Shown one piece after another: positions 33,417-43,059 of a DNA stretch of 64,000 nucleotides. Numbering within the stretch: position 1 is the first letter of the stretch; each line of letters starts with the position of its first letter. The notes beneath the pieces were generated by a model. It saw nothing but the letters and a program-made list of their open reading frames with translations, did not search any database and was not told the origin of the DNA. Both the position numbers and the translations under genes were made by a program. Origin of the DNA: Nitratireductor aestuarii (GTDB lineage Bacteria > Pseudomonadota > Alphaproteobacteria > Rhizobiales > Rhizobiaceae); the NCBI RefSeq assembly GCF_014641695.1, contig NZ_BMIF01000009.1, positions 1-64,000 of the forward strand. Direction: 5' to 3'.

Positions 33417-34175
33417 ATGAAAACGATATTGAACGCGATGCTCGCGGCGGTAGGGATGATCTGCATCTCACAGGCACCGGCATCCGCACAGGGTGCCGAC
33501 GCTTCGCTCATGGAGCAGGGCCAAAAGCTCTTCAACCATAACTGTGCGATCTGTCACGGAAATGATGGCCGGCCGAAGGCCAACGAATTTCCAAGTCTCG
33601 CCAGTTCGTCCAGCCTGGAGGATGTTGAGACGATTGTCACCAATATCCACCAGGGGGTGGCGATCATGCCTCCCTTCCCATGGTTCAGCGATGAGGAGGT
33701 TGCTGCGCTGGCGAGCTACGTGCGAAACTCGTTTGGAAATTCATATGGCCAGGTCAGCGCGAGCGATGTGGCAGGCATCCGGGGCAACCTGGAGCCGGGC
33801 GGTGCCGTGCGGTCGATCTGGGATGGCGTTTACACCGAAGAGCAGGCAAAGCAAGGGCAGACGGTCTACAACGGCGCCTGCGGGCTCTGCCATGGGCGCC
33901 GCCTCGACGGTGTTCCGGAAGACAGGGACATGCTGCCCGGACCACCGCTTGCCCGGGCCAAGTTCCTGCGCAACTGGGACGGCCGCTCACTCGGCGCGCT
34001 CTATTCCTACACGCGCTGGACCATGCCGAAGAGCAATCCCGGCTTTGCGAGCGAAGAAGACTATGCGGCCATGCTGGCTCATATGCTGAAACTCACCGGA
34101 GCTCCGGCCGGCGATACGCCACTGTCGACGGATCCACTGGAGACTGGCCTTATCCGCATAGGCCCGAAGCCGTGA
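33417..34175 (+). CDS. Secreted dihaem cytochrome c
   Basis: This is a 252-residue protein with a signal peptide (MKTILNAMLAAVGMICISQA, cleavage near ASAQ). Two haem sites are visible: CAICH at about residue 42 with a downstream Met ligand candidate (VAIMPPFPWF), and CGLCH near 156 with TMPKSNPGF. Each half is a class I cytochrome c. It probably accepts electrons from the Tat-exported flavoprotein two genes upstream and passes them to an oxidase. The ATG at 33417 gives the correct signal peptide; ATG at 33375 would add 14 residues. Confidence 0.88.
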   Translation: MKTILNAMLAAVGMICISQAPASAQGADASLMEQGQKLFNHNCAICHGNDGRPKANEFPSLASSSSLEDVETIVTNIHQGVAIMPPFPWFSDEEVAALASYVRNSFGNSYGQVSASDVAGIRGNLEPGGAVRSIWDGVYTEEQAKQGQTVYNGACGLCHGRRLDGVPEDRDMLPGPPLARAKFLRNWDGRSLGALYSYTRWTMPKSNPGFASEEDYAAMLAHMLKLTGAPAGDTPLSTDPLETGLIRIGPKP

Positions 34176-34305
34176 CGCGGAGTGTGGGGCTTGATGTGAG
34201 ACAGGGTTCCGGTTCGCGTTGAGCCGGAACGCATTGAAGGGAGCGTTCAGCGGACGCTTCGGTCATGTGGGTCACAACTGCAGGGTGGAGGAGGTTGGTA
34301 ACGCG
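34176..34305. other. Intergenic hairpins after the cytochrome gene
   Basis: GTTCCGG-N11-CCGGAAC (34206-34230) follows the operon but has no T-run. A second small stem, AGCGT-N7-ACGCT, comes soon after. They may mark the mRNA end. GGAGGAGG at 34288-34295 could serve the next frame. Confidence 0.35.
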
Positions 34306-34764
34306 ATGACGATAGTTGGAGCCACCCATCCCGTGTCAGGAAGGCTAGATCATTTCAGTGTTTCACAGAAACGCTGTGATGATCTAAGCCATTGTCTTAA
34401 CGCAATTACGGACGGAAAACCGGTTCCCACTTTTGCTGAAATTGCTCCAGTCCTGGCGGGACTCTTTCTCCCATTCCTGTTTGCAGCCCCTGCTTTCGCG
34501 CAGCAGGGAGCAGCGCCGGAAGGCGCCGCGGGGGAACTGCGCTGCATGGTGAACGGCTATGATGTCGTTCTCATCAACGACAGTGCGGAAAACCTTCCCG
34601 CTGGAACCGTCATTAGCTGGTCTGTGCCGCGGGTGCGCGTCGGCGCGGACTATACTCTCACGCGTCCTCTTCCACCTTCCCAGTCGCAATTCCTGGTGGC
34701 CGTGATGGGCTCGAATTATACAAGCCCACGCGTGCCGTGCGTGGTAGAAGCCCGCAAGCCGTAG
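34306..34764 (+). CDS. Hypothetical exported protein fused to RIME-derived N-terminus
   Basis: From the ATG at 34306 the frame encodes 152 residues. Its first part runs through a RIME-like repeat (34345-34450), then comes a signal-peptide-like stretch LAGLFLPFLFAAPAFAQQG, then a short secreted domain (LRCMVNGYDVVLINDSAENL, SQFLVAVMGSNYTSPRVPCV) with two Cys. No start codon lies between the repeat and the hydrophobic stretch, so either the repeat supplied a long N-region or the native start was lost. The mature domain is of unknown function. It could be a decaying gene. Confidence 0.5.
   Translation: MTIVGATHPVSGRLDHFSVSQKRCDDLSHCLNAITDGKPVPTFAEIAPVLAGLFLPFLFAAPAFAQQGAAPEGAAGELRCMVNGYDVVLINDSAENLPAGTVISWSVPRVRVGADYTLTRPLPPSQSQFLVAVMGSNYTSPRVPCVVEARKP
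34345..34450. repeat. RIME-like rhizobial repeat, long form
   Basis: This aligns along its full length with 61888-61993. Shared blocks are CAGTGTTTCAC near the start, CGGACGGAAAACCGG in the centre and ATTGCTC at the end; both start CTAGA and show internal palindromes. Such elements are interspersed in Rhizobiaceae genomes. Here it lies inside an open reading frame, which is unusual for an intergenic element. Confidence 0.8.
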
Positions 34765-34787
34765 CAGGTATCGGGTTTATCGTTTAC

Positions 34788-34836
34788 TTGCGGTTCCGGA
34801 CGAAAACCGGTGCGCACCTTCCCTGGAACCGCTCAG
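34788..34836. repeat. RIME-like rhizobial repeat, short form
   Basis: GCGGTTCCGGACGAAAACCG followed by TTCCCTGGAACCGCTC matches the inner half of the longer copies and the short form at 15904. It lies between two convergent genes and overlaps the trhO stop codon region by four bases. Confidence 0.6.
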
Positions 34837-35765
34837 CTCCCGATGTGGCTCACGCCCTTCTTTGCAGCGAGCTTCACCTGCTTCTGGCGTTCGCGGTAGC
34901 GGGCGCGGTCTTCCGGCGTGCGCTCGTCATAGCAGGCGGCACAGGAAACACCTTCTTCGTAGTACTGGTGCAGCTTGTCCTCGGCGTGGATGGGACGGCG
35001 GCAGGCACGGCAGAGTTCGACGTCGCTTTCCGTGAGGCCATGGCCGACAGCGACGCGCTCGTCGAAGACAAAGCATTCGCCTTCCCAGAGGCTCTTTTCG
35101 CGGGGCATTTCCTCAAGATACTTCAGGATGCCGCCCTTAAGATGGAAGACGTCATCGAGGCCAAGGCCCTTCACGTAAGCAGTGGCCTTTTCGCAGCGGA
35201 TGCCGCCGGTGCAGAACATCGCGATCTTCTTGCCCTCAAGCTTCTCGCGGTTCTCTTCCACCCACTTCGGAAATTCCCGGAAAGTCTTGGTGTTTGGGTT
35301 TTCGGCGCGCTGGAAGGTGCCGATCGCGACCTCATAGTCGTTCCGCGTGTCGATGACGATCGTCTCTTCGTCTGAGATCAGATCGTTCCACTCGGTTGGC
35401 GAGAGATAGGTACCCACCGTCTTCAGCGGATCGACATCCTCGACGCCCATGGTCACGATCTCCCGCTTCAGGCGGACCTTCATGCGATGGAAGGGCATGG
35501 CGCTGGCGTAGGAGTATTTCAGTTCCGGGTCTGCCAGCTCGGGGATTGATTCAATATAGCGGACCAGTTCGGCAATGGCCTGAGCGGAGCCCGCGACGGT
35601 ACCGTTGATGCCTTCGGCGGCGAGGAGCAGCGTTCCCTTGATCCCATTGCTGGTGCAGAGATCGAACAGTGGCTGCTGCAATTCCTGGTACTGCGGCAGG
35701 CGGGCGAAGCGATAGAGCGCCGCGACAGTGAACGGCAGATTGCTGGTTTGCGCCTTACTTTGCAT
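34833..35765 (-). CDS. trhO: tRNA uridine-34 hydroxylase TrhO (rhodanese-like)
   Basis: This is a 310-residue cytosolic protein of the YceA/TrhO family. The N-terminal acylphosphatase-like domain ([14 protein letters not shown] near residue 50) precedes a rhodanese domain with the catalytic Cys in [14 protein letters not shown] (about 178-191). A Cys-rich end (CRACRRPI ... CAACYDE) may bind zinc. The enzyme hydroxylates U34 of certain tRNAs using oxygen or prephenate-linked chemistry. Stands alone on the minus strand. Confidence 0.93.
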   Translation of the reverse strand: MQSKAQTSNLPFTVAALYRFARLPQYQELQQPLFDLCTSNGIKGTLLLAAEGINGTVAGSAQAIAELVRYIESIPELADPELKYSYASAMPFHRMKVRLKREIVTMGVEDVDPLKTVGTYLSPTEWNDLISDEETIVIDTRNDYEVAIGTFQRAENPNTKTFREFPKWVEENREKLEGKKIAMFCTGGIRCEKATAYVKGLGLDDVFHLKGGILKYLEEMPREKSLWEGECFVFDERVAVGHGLTESDVELCRACRRPIHAEDKLHQYYEEGVSCAACYDERTPEDRARYRERQKQVKLAAKKGVSHIGS

Positions 35766-36010
35766 GCGTGGCCTCGAACGTCGAAAACCCCGGGTCGGTC
35801 ACTCCGCAACTGCGGTGGAACGGCTCGCCTTCGACAGGCACCAGGGCTTCTGAATGGAACTCTTGAGTGGACCAAGCGGCGCGTGCGCGCCTGCTTTCCC
35901 ATGTTGGTGATGCTCTAATCCCGTCAGCCCTCAAGATCAAGCTTGCGGAGAAAGCGCAATGCCGCAGGAAATTTCACGCTGCGGTGGAACATCAGGCAAT
36001 GGCTGAGGTT
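35766..36010. other. Intergenic region upstream of sRNA candidate
   Basis: This lies between the divergent trhO start and the small-RNA candidate. I see no protein gene. Possible open frames here are short and lack ribosome sites. The sRNA promoter would have to lie within it, but I do not see an unambiguous -35/-10 pair. Confidence 0.3.
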
Positions 36011-36094
36011 TCCCCCTTAAGCCTTGCGCCGAGCCTGACTCCTCCCCGGCTTGGTCAAGAAAGCCGCTTCGGTGCCACGCCGAAGCGGCTTTTT
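36011..36094 (+). ncRNA. Candidate trans-acting sRNA with CUCCUCCC loop
   Basis: A stem-loop at 36029-36054 (CCGAGCC / GGCTTGG) exposes CTCCTCCC (36039-36046), an anti-Shine-Dalgarno sequence. It is followed at once by a strong intrinsic terminator at 36061-36094. There is no open frame. This architecture matches Hfq-dependent rhizobial sRNAs such as the alpha-r14 (NfeR1) family, which carry the same ultraconserved loop. Such RNAs block ribosome binding on transporter mRNAs. The 5' end is not determined. Family assignment is from memory of its motif. Confidence 0.65.
36061..36094 (+). terminator. Intrinsic terminator of the sRNA candidate
   Basis: AAGCCGCTTCGG-N7-CCGAAGCGGCTT is a perfect 12-bp stem with a continuous T-run (36090-36094). 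No protein gene on the plus strand ends nearby, so its client must be the small RNA just upstream. Confidence 0.92.
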
Positions 36095-36268
36095 GCAGGC
36101 TTGGTTTCTGCATTACCCATCAGGCGGTTGAAAGTCTTTGCAGGCAAAGGCGACATCCTTTGGTCTATGAATAGCCCATGAGCTGGCTTGCCGGTGCCCA
36201 GGTCTGGAGATTGACGGTTCCGGTAGAAAATGGTCAAAGCCACGGGAATCTTGTTTCGGGAGAGACGC

Positions 36269-38443
36269 ATGACTGAACGCGTTGCGATCAACGGGCTGCA
36301 GGTAGCCAAGTCGCTTTATGATTTTGCAAATAATGAGGCCCTGCCCGGCACGGGTGTGGATGCCGAGACGTTCTGGCTGAAGCTTTCCGAGATCGTGCAT
36401 GCGCTTGCTCCGAAGAACCGCGAGCTTCTGCAGGTTCGAGATGATCTGCAGGCAAAGATCGATGCGTGGCACAAGGAAAACGGCGCGCCGACTGATCTGG
36501 CCGCCTACGAGACCTTCCTGCGCGAGATCGGCTACCTTCGCGAAGAAGGTCCGGAATTCCAGGTCAGCACGACCGACGTGGACGCCGAGATCGCCGACGT
36601 CGCCGGACCGCAGCTCGTCGTGCCGGTCATGAACGCGCGCTATGCACTGAACGCTGCCAACGCCCGCTGGGGCTCGCTCTACGACGCGCTCTACGGCACG
36701 GATGCGATTCCCGAGGCTGACGGCGCGGAGAAGGGCGCGGGCTACAACCCGAAGCGTGGCACAAAGGTTATTGCCTGGGCGCGCAACTTCCTCGACCAGA
36801 GCGCACCGCTTGAAGGCGCAAGCTGGTCGGATATCTCCGGCCTTTCCGTCGAGGGTGGCAAGCTCGCCATCAAGACCGACAACGGCACTGTCGCGCTCAA
36901 GGATGCTGGCCAGTTTGCCGGATTTAACGGCGATGCCGCTGCTCCGACCGAAGTGTTCCTGAAGAAGAACAACCTGCACGTCCGTGTAGTCGTGAAGGCT
37001 GACCACCCGATCGGCCGCGATGACAAGGCGCACATCGCCGATGTGGTTGTTGAGTCCGCGATCACCACGATCATGGACTGCGAGGATTCCGTTGCCGCGG
37101 TTGACGCCGAGGACAAGGTTCTCGCCTATGGCAACTGGCTCGGCCTGATGAAGGGCGACCTGGTCGACACGTTCGAGAAGGGCGGCAAGACGGTCACCCG
37201 CAAGCTCTCGGACGACGTGACGTTCACGGCAGCTGACGGCTCTTCCGCGTCCCTAACCGGCCGCTCGCTGATGCTCATCCGCAACGTCGGTCACCTGATG
37301 ACTAACCCGGCGATCCTCGATCGCGACGGCAACGAGGTTCCGGAAGGAATCATGGATGCGATGTTCACGGCGGCGATCGCGCTGCATGACATCGGTCCGA
37401 ACGGCCGCCGCAAGAACAGCCGCGCCGGCTCCATGTATGTGGTGAAGCCGAAGATGCATGGCCCGGACGAGGTAGCGTTCGCCGTCGAGCTGTTCAGCCG
37501 CGTGGAAGACGCGCTCGGCATGAAGCCCAACACGATGAAGATGGGCATCATGGACGAGGAGCGCCGCACGACGGTCAACCTCAAGGAGTGCATCCGCGCA
37601 GCGCGTGAGCGCGTGGTGTTCATCAACACCGGCTTCCTCGACCGTACCGGCGACGAGATCCATACCTCGATGGAAGCTGGCCCGATGATCCGCAAGGGCG
37701 ACATGAAGCAGGCTGCCTGGATCTCGGCTTACGAGAGCTGGAACGTCGATATCGGTCTCGAATGCGGCCTCTCCGGCCATGCGCAGATCGGCAAGGGCAT
37801 GTGGGCCATGCCGGACCTGATGGCGGCAATGCTGGAGCAGAAGATCGGCCATCCGAAGGCCGGCGCGAACACTGCCTGGGTTCCTTCGCCCACGGCTGCA
37901 ACGCTGCATTCGACGCACTACCACGCGGTCGACGTGAAGGCCGTGCAGGCCGAGATCAAGTCGCGTCCGCGCGCCAAGCTCGCCGACATTCTGTCGATCC
38001 CGGTTGCGACGCGTCCGAACTGGTCGCCGGAAGAGATCAAGGCTGAGCTCGACAACAATGCGCAGGGCATCCTGGGCTATGTCGTCCGCTGGATCGACCA
38101 GGGCGTTGGCTGCTCCAAGGTGCCGGACATCAACGACGTCGGCCTGATGGAAGACCGCGCGACGTTGCGCATCTCCTCGCAGCACATCGCCAACTGGCTG
38201 CACCACGGCGTGGTGACGGAAGACCAGGTGATGGAGACGATGAAGCGCATGGCCGCTGTCGTCGACCGGCAGAACGCGGGCGACCCGCTCTACCAGCCGA
38301 TGGCGCCGAACTTCGATGCGTCGATTGCCTTCCAGGCCGCCTGCGATCTCGTGTTCAAGGGTCGGGAGCAGCCGAACGGCTACACCGAGCCGGTCCTGCA
38401 TCGTCGCCGCCTCGAGAAAAAGGCGGAGGCAATGGCGTCCTGA
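36269..38443 (+). CDS. glcB: Malate synthase G
   Basis: This is a 724-residue cytosolic enzyme condensing glyoxylate and acetyl-CoA to malate in the glyoxylate bypass. Family segments: [17 protein letters not shown] (about residues 270-286), [20 protein letters not shown] (about 378-397) with the catalytic Arg, [20 protein letters not shown] and [14 protein letters not shown]. Length matches isoform G (about 720) and not the shorter isoform A. The ATG at 36269 follows GGGAGAG. It is transcribed alone. Confidence 0.97.
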   Translation: MTERVAINGLQVAKSLYDFANNEALPGTGVDAETFWLKLSEIVHALAPKNRELLQVRDDLQAKIDAWHKENGAPTDLAAYETFLREIGYLREEGPEFQVSTTDVDAEIADVAGPQLVVPVMNARYALNAANARWGSLYDALYGTDAIPEADGAEKGAGYNPKRGTKVIAWARNFLDQSAPLEGASWSDISGLSVEGGKLAIKTDNGTVALKDAGQFAGFNGDAAAPTEVFLKKNNLHVRVVVKADHPIGRDDKAHIADVVVESAITTIMDCEDSVAAVDAEDKVLAYGNWLGLMKGDLVDTFEKGGKTVTRKLSDDVTFTAADGSSASLTGRSLMLIRNVGHLMTNPAILDRDGNEVPEGIMDAMFTAAIALHDIGPNGRRKNSRAGSMYVVKPKMHGPDEVAFAVELFSRVEDALGMKPNTMKMGIMDEERRTTVNLKECIRAARERVVFINTGFLDRTGDEIHTSMEAGPMIRKGDMKQAAWISAYESWNVDIGLECGLSGHAQIGKGMWAMPDLMAAMLEQKIGHPKAGANTAWVPSPTAATLHSTHYHAVDVKAVQAEIKSRPRAKLADILSIPVATRPNWSPEEIKAELDNNAQGILGYVVRWIDQGVGCSKVPDINDVGLMEDRATLRISSQHIANWLHHGVVTEDQVMETMKRMAAVVDRQNAGDPLYQPMAPNFDASIAFQAACDLVFKGREQPNGYTEPVLHRRRLEKKAEAMAS

Positions 38444-38491
38444 TGACGCCTTTGCCATCACTCTGTCGCAAGGCGGAGCAATAATCAGGTC

Positions 38492-39166
38492 ATGATTCTC
38501 GTGATCGACACTTCGGCCGCGCTCTGCGCGGCCTGCGTTTTTGACCCCGACTCCGGCCAGGAACTCGGCAGGTCGGTGCTCGACCTTGGCAAGGGCCATG
38601 CCGAGCACATGATCGCCGTCATTGATGACGCGCTGGCAGAAGCCAAACTTGGCTATTCCAACCTCAGCAAGATCGCGGTTTCCGTCGGCCCGGGCTCCTT
38701 CACCGGTGTGCGCGTCGGTGTCGCGGCAGCGAGGGGGCTGGCGCTGGCGCTCAAGGTGCCAGCCGTTGGCGTTACGACTTCGGAGGCTCTTGGCGCGGAA
38801 ACGCGGGCCGCATGGCCGGCTCGCAAGGTGCTGGTGGTCACCAAGGCTGGTGATCGCGCCGCGCTCGCCCTGTTTGATGAAGCTGGGAACACCATTGAAG
38901 CCCCGCGCCTGGCAACCTTCGATGAGGCCGCGGAGCTTGCCAGGGCGGTGAGCCCCGTTCTTGCCGGTGATATGGTTCCGGAAGTGTTAGCAAGGATTTT
39001 AGCGGGCTTCGATCTCGGGCCTCAGCGGGCGACAGCCGATATCCGCTATTTTGCGGAGATCGCTGCCAGACGATTGTCTGATGGCACAATGCCAAAACCG
39101 CTGTATCTTCGTCCTGCAGACGCCAAGCCGAACTTGAATTTCGCATTGCCTGTGAAGGGGGGGTGA
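38492..39166 (+). CDS. tsaB: tRNA threonylcarbamoyladenosine protein TsaB
   Basis: This is a 224-residue ASKHA-fold protein that scaffolds TsaD/TsaE for t6A37 synthesis in tRNAs. The N-terminus ILVIDTSAALCAACVFD, the conserved ISVGPGSFTGVRVGVAAARG-like segment (here AVSVGPGSFTGVRVGVAAAR, about 66-85) and ALKVPAVGVTTSEALG are typical. Its TGA overlaps the rimI ATG, a conserved rhizobial and general bacterial arrangement. Confidence 0.95.
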   Translation: MILVIDTSAALCAACVFDPDSGQELGRSVLDLGKGHAEHMIAVIDDALAEAKLGYSNLSKIAVSVGPGSFTGVRVGVAAARGLALALKVPAVGVTTSEALGAETRAAWPARKVLVVTKAGDRAALALFDEAGNTIEAPRLATFDEAAELARAVSPVLAGDMVPEVLARILAGFDLGPQRATADIRYFAEIAARRLSDGTMPKPLYLRPADAKPNLNFALPVKGG

Positions 39167-39663
39167 TGTCGTTCTCATTCACGCCGTTCTGGCGGCGTAA
39201 CTACTTCGTCCGGACAGTTGAGCTGGAGGATTGCGAAGCGCTCGCCTCCCTCCATGAAGAGGGCTTTGTCCGGCCGTGGAGCAGCGGAGAGTTCGAGTCG
39301 CTTCTGCGGCAGGATACGGTTTTCGGCTATGCCGTGGTGGAAGAGGGCGTACCCTCCGGACCACTCTGCGGCTTCGTGCTTGCGCGTCATGCAGCGGGCG
39401 AGGCGGAGATCCTGACGATCGTCGTTCCCCGGAAACTGCGCGCGCGTGGCCTTGGGCATCAGCTCATGGATTCCGTGCTGCGGCACCTCCATGCAGAGCG
39501 CGTCGAAAGCCTGTTTCTGGAAGTGGACGAGACGAATGCCCCGGCGCTGGCCCTCTACCGGCGGCTCGGATTTGAGGAGGTCGGTTGCCGGCCCGCCTAT
39601 TACAGCAATCCCGGATCTCCTCCCACGAACGCTCTGGTCATGCGGCGGGATCGTCAGGCTTAG
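39166..39663 (+). CDS. rimI: Ribosomal-protein alanine N-acetyltransferase RimI
   Basis: This is a 165-residue GNAT protein. The acetyl-CoA site IVVPRKLRARGLGHQLMDSV lies at about 86-105, followed by LFLEVDETNAPALALYRRLGFEEVG (key part EVDETNAPALALY). RimI acetylates the N-terminal Ala of S18. The start overlaps the tsaB stop (TGATG). Co-transcribed with tsaB and plsC. Confidence 0.9.
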   Translation: MSFSFTPFWRRNYFVRTVELEDCEALASLHEEGFVRPWSSGEFESLLRQDTVFGYAVVEEGVPSGPLCGFVLARHAAGEAEILTIVVPRKLRARGLGHQLMDSVLRHLHAERVESLFLEVDETNAPALALYRRLGFEEVGCRPAYYSNPGSPPTNALVMRRDRQA

Positions 39664-39671
39664 AGAAACAT

Positions 39672-40460
39672 ATGCTCAGAACGATCCGCGTTGCCGGCAA
39701 GATTGCTCTGATCGCCAGTTACACGGCGCCGATGATGCTGGCCCAGAGCGTGGCGCTGCGCACGGGCTGGTGGAGCGATCGCAGGCTGCCGCAGCTGTGG
39801 CACCGAATGACGCTGAAGATCATGCGGATACGCGTCCGGGCAAACGGTTCGGCTGCACGCGGCCAGCCCGTGCTGCTCGCCTCCAATCACGTGTCATGGA
39901 CGGACATCCTGGTGCTGGGATCCATCACGGGCGTACATTTCGTGGCGAAGTCGGAAGTGCGTAACTGGCCGGTGATGGGACAGTTCGCGCGGCTGCAGAG
40001 GTCCGTTTTCGTCGAGCGAGAGCGCAAGCGCGCTTCATCGGAACAGGCAAAGGAGATTGCGACGCGTCTTTCCGATGGCGATCCGATGGTGCTGTTTGCC
40101 GAAGGGACCACAGGTGACGGCAATCGGGTGCTTCCGTTCAAGAGCACGCTGTTTGGTGCGGCCAAGCTTGCGATGAACGAGACCGGCAAGTCCGTTCTGG
40201 TCCAGCCGGTTGCGATCGCCTACGTGGCGCGCAGAGGGCTGAAGCTCAACCGCAGCGAACGCACCGAAGTTGCCTGGATTGGAGACGCCGATTTCGTTCC
40301 GCATCTCCTCGAGATCCTCAAGCGCGGCCATATCGACGTCGAGGTTGTCTTCGGCGAGCCGATCGAGTTCTCGTCGGATGGTGATCGCAAGGAGATTGCC
40401 CGCCTTGCCGAACGACAGGTACGGGCGATGCTTTCCACGACGCTTCGCCGGGAAAAGTGA
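39672..40460 (+). CDS. plsC: 1-acyl-sn-glycerol-3-phosphate acyltransferase
   Basis: This is a 262-residue inner-membrane acyltransferase making phosphatidic acid. One N-terminal hydrophobic helix (about 8-27) is followed by the catalytic NHVSWTDI motif (H-x4-D, about 74-81) and the substrate-binding FAEGTTGDG (about 143-151). The ATG at 39672 lies eight bases after the rimI stop, consistent with an operon. Confidence 0.9.
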   Translation: MLRTIRVAGKIALIASYTAPMMLAQSVALRTGWWSDRRLPQLWHRMTLKIMRIRVRANGSAARGQPVLLASNHVSWTDILVLGSITGVHFVAKSEVRNWPVMGQFARLQRSVFVERERKRASSEQAKEIATRLSDGDPMVLFAEGTTGDGNRVLPFKSTLFGAAKLAMNETGKSVLVQPVAIAYVARRGLKLNRSERTEVAWIGDADFVPHLLEILKRGHIDVEVVFGEPIEFSSDGDRKEIARLAERQVRAMLSTTLRREK

Positions 40461-40571
40461 GGGGGTTGGGTCCTCCACCGCAATGCTCAGGCTAAAATTG
40501 CGTTGGTTTTGTCGCATCGCCTAAGCGTCAAACATTTCCATTCGGCTGCAAAATGCTTTAGTTAGGCCCCC

Positions 40572-42002
40572 ATGGAACAGAATATCGCGCGCGACGAAAA
40601 ATTGACCAACGTTGTTTCTCCGCTGCAGGACGCCCCTGCCCAGGCTGCCACGAAGAAGGTCTTCATGAAGACCTACGGCTGCCAGATGAATGTCTATGAC
40701 TCACAGCGCATGACTGATGCACTGGCGTCGGACGGCTATGGTTTGACCGAGAATATGGAAGAGGCGGACCTTGTTCTGCTCAATACCTGCCATATCCGGG
40801 AGAAGGCCGCGGAGAAGGTCTATTCTGAGCTCGGCCGTATCCGCAAACTCAAGGAAGAGAAGGCGTCAGTCGGTCAGGAACTGCTGATCGGCGTCACCGG
40901 CTGCGTTGCGCAGGCGGAAGGTCGTGAGATCCTCCGGCGGGCGCCTTCGGTCGACCTCGTCGTCGGGCCACAGACCTATCACCGGCTGCCTTCCGTCGTG
41001 AAGCGGGCGAAGTCCGGCGAGAAGGTTGTCGAGACGGAATACGCGATCGAGGACAAGTTCGAGCACCTGCCGCAGCCCGCGAAAGCCATCGTGCGCAATC
41101 GCGGCGTGACCGCGTTCCTCACGGTTCAGGAAGGTTGCGACAAGTTCTGCACTTTCTGTGTGGTGCCCTATACGCGCGGTTCCGAGGTGTCGCGCCCGGT
41201 AAACCAGATCCTGACGGAAGCGCAGCGGCTGGCGGAATCCGGCGTGCGCGAGGTCACTCTGCTTGGCCAGAACGTGAATGCCTGGCACGGTGAGGGGCCG
41301 GACGGCAAGGAATGGGGCCTGGGTGAGCTTCTGTTCCGCTTGGCGGAAGTGCCGGGACTCTCCCGCCTTCGCTACACGACCAGCCATCCGCGCGATATGT
41401 CGGAGTCGCTGATCGCAGCACATCGCGACCTGCCGCAACTGATGCCTTACCTGCACCTGCCCGTGCAGTCCGGTTCCGACCGGATCCTGAAGACGATGAA
41501 CCGCAAGCACACGGCAGCAGACTACCTGCGCCTGATCGATCGCATTCGGGGAGCGCGGCCTGATATTGCCATGTCCGGCGACTTCATCGTTGGTTTCCCC
41601 GGCGAGACCGACCAGGACTTCGAGGACACCATGCGCATCATCCGCGAGGTGAACTACGCGCAGGCCTTCTCGTTCAAGTATTCGCCGCGTCCCGGAACGC
41701 CGGGTGCCGGCATGAGCAATCACGTGGAAGAGCATGTGAAGGACGAGCGGCTGCAGCGTTTGCAGGCACTGCTCAACGAGCAGCAGGCGGCCTTCGCGCA
41801 GAGCCGCGCAGGTTTGGAAATGGACGTGCTGATCGAAAAGCCCGGCCGAGACGCAGGCCAGATCGTCGGCCGTTCGCCTTGGCTCCAGCCTGTGATCATG
41901 AATGCGGAACTTGGTGACATCGGGGACATTGTTAGAGTACGAATAAGCAAGGCGGGCTCGCACAGTCTCTTTGCGGACTCTGAGATCCCGGTAACCGCTT
42001 GA
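40572..42002 (+). CDS. miaB: tRNA-2-methylthio-N6-dimethylallyladenosine synthase MiaB
   Basis: This is a 476-residue radical-SAM enzyme that adds the 2-methylthio group to i6A37 of tRNA. Domains in order: UPF0004 with Cys in [11 protein letters not shown] and NTCHIREKA (about 35-80), radical SAM core with C-x3-C-x2-C in [13 protein letters not shown] (about 191-203), and a C-terminal TRAM domain. Two Fe-S clusters are expected. First gene of the run miaB-phoH-ybeY-tlyC. Confidence 0.97.
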   Translation: MEQNIARDEKLTNVVSPLQDAPAQAATKKVFMKTYGCQMNVYDSQRMTDALASDGYGLTENMEEADLVLLNTCHIREKAAEKVYSELGRIRKLKEEKASVGQELLIGVTGCVAQAEGREILRRAPSVDLVVGPQTYHRLPSVVKRAKSGEKVVETEYAIEDKFEHLPQPAKAIVRNRGVTAFLTVQEGCDKFCTFCVVPYTRGSEVSRPVNQILTEAQRLAESGVREVTLLGQNVNAWHGEGPDGKEWGLGELLFRLAEVPGLSRLRYTTSHPRDMSESLIAAHRDLPQLMPYLHLPVQSGSDRILKTMNRKHTAADYLRLIDRIRGARPDIAMSGDFIVGFPGETDQDFEDTMRIIREVNYAQAFSFKYSPRPGTPGAGMSNHVEEHVKDERLQRLQALLNEQQAAFAQSRAGLEMDVLIEKPGRDAGQIVGRSPWLQPVIMNAELGDIGDIVRVRISKAGSHSLFADSEIPVTA

Positions 42003-42015
42003 GGGAGGAGCTCGT

Positions 42016-43059
42016 TTGAGCAGCCGCACGGACTTGAGTAACATTGCTTCCGGCGCATCTGACATGACTCATGTCGTTCTGACCTTCGACAACAACAAGG
42101 ATGCCGGCACTCTCTACGGCCCCTTTGATGAAAATCTGGCCAGGGTTGAGCAGAAGCTTGGAGTGAGCATTCACTCCAAGGGCAACCAGTTGTCGATCAA
42201 GGGCGAGCACACCGCTGCAGAGTTGGCGCGGAGGGCGCTCGACTATCTCTATGGGCTGGTGAAGGGCGGTACAGCGCTGACGGCTTCCGATGTCGATGGC
42301 GCAGTCCGGCTCGTGCAGGCTTCGGAGGATCAGCTCAGCCTCCCCACGCTTGAGACCAAGGGCAAGCTATCGGCTGCCCAGATCTCCACGCGCAAGCGCA
42401 CGATCTACGCCCGTTCCGGCAATCAGGATGCCTATATCCGCGCGCTGGAGCGCTCGGAACTGGTGTTCGGCATCGGTCCGGCAGGTACAGGCAAGACCTT
42501 CCTCGCGGTCGCCTATGCGGCCATGCTGTTGGAGCGTGGCATGGTGGATCGCATCGTGCTTTCCCGCCCCGCGGTGGAAGCTGGCGAACGTCTCGGCTTC
42601 CTGCCGGGTGATATGCGTGAGAAGGTCGATCCCTATCTCCGCCCGCTCTATGATGCACTTTATGAAATGATGCCTGCCGACAAGGTAGAGCGCGCCCTTG
42701 CTGCCGACGTCATCGAGGTGGCGCCGCTCGCCTTCATGCGCGGACGGACGCTCGCCAATTCCGTCGTCATTCTGGACGAAGCGCAGAATACGACGCCGAT
42801 GCAGATGAAGATGTTCCTCACGCGTCTCGGCGAGAACGGCCGCATGATCGTCACGGGCGATCCGAGCCAGATCGATCTTCCGCCGAACACCAAGTCCGGC
42901 CTGGTCGAGGCTTTGGGCATTCTGACCGATGTGCCAGGTATCGTTACCGTAAAGTTCAATGAAAAAGACGTGGTAAGACATCCTTTGGTTGCGGCAATCG
43001 TCGAGGCTTATGATAGGAAGGATCGCAACAGCGTCCGACCAACAGACAAAAATGCCTGA
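42016..43059 (+). CDS. phoH: PhoH family ATPase
   Basis: This is a 347-residue protein with an N-terminal KH-like region and a PhoH P-loop domain: GIGPAGTGKTFLAVAYA (about 154-170), RPAVEAGERLGFLPGDM and VVILDEAQNTT as Walker B. The exact role is unclear; it is linked to RNA metabolism because of fixed linkage with ybeY. The start is a TTG at 42016 with GGGAGGAG upstream. Its end overlaps ybeY by eight bases. Confidence 0.95.
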   Translation: MSSRTDLSNIASGASDMTHVVLTFDNNKDAGTLYGPFDENLARVEQKLGVSIHSKGNQLSIKGEHTAAELARRALDYLYGLVKGGTALTASDVDGAVRLVQASEDQLSLPTLETKGKLSAAQISTRKRTIYARSGNQDAYIRALERSELVFGIGPAGTGKTFLAVAYAAMLLERGMVDRIVLSRPAVEAGERLGFLPGDMREKVDPYLRPLYDALYEMMPADKVERALAADVIEVAPLAFMRGRTLANSVVILDEAQNTTPMQMKMFLTRLGENGRMIVTGDPSQIDLPPNTKSGLVEALGILTDVPGIVTVKFNEKDVVRHPLVAAIVEAYDRKDRNSVRPTDKNA

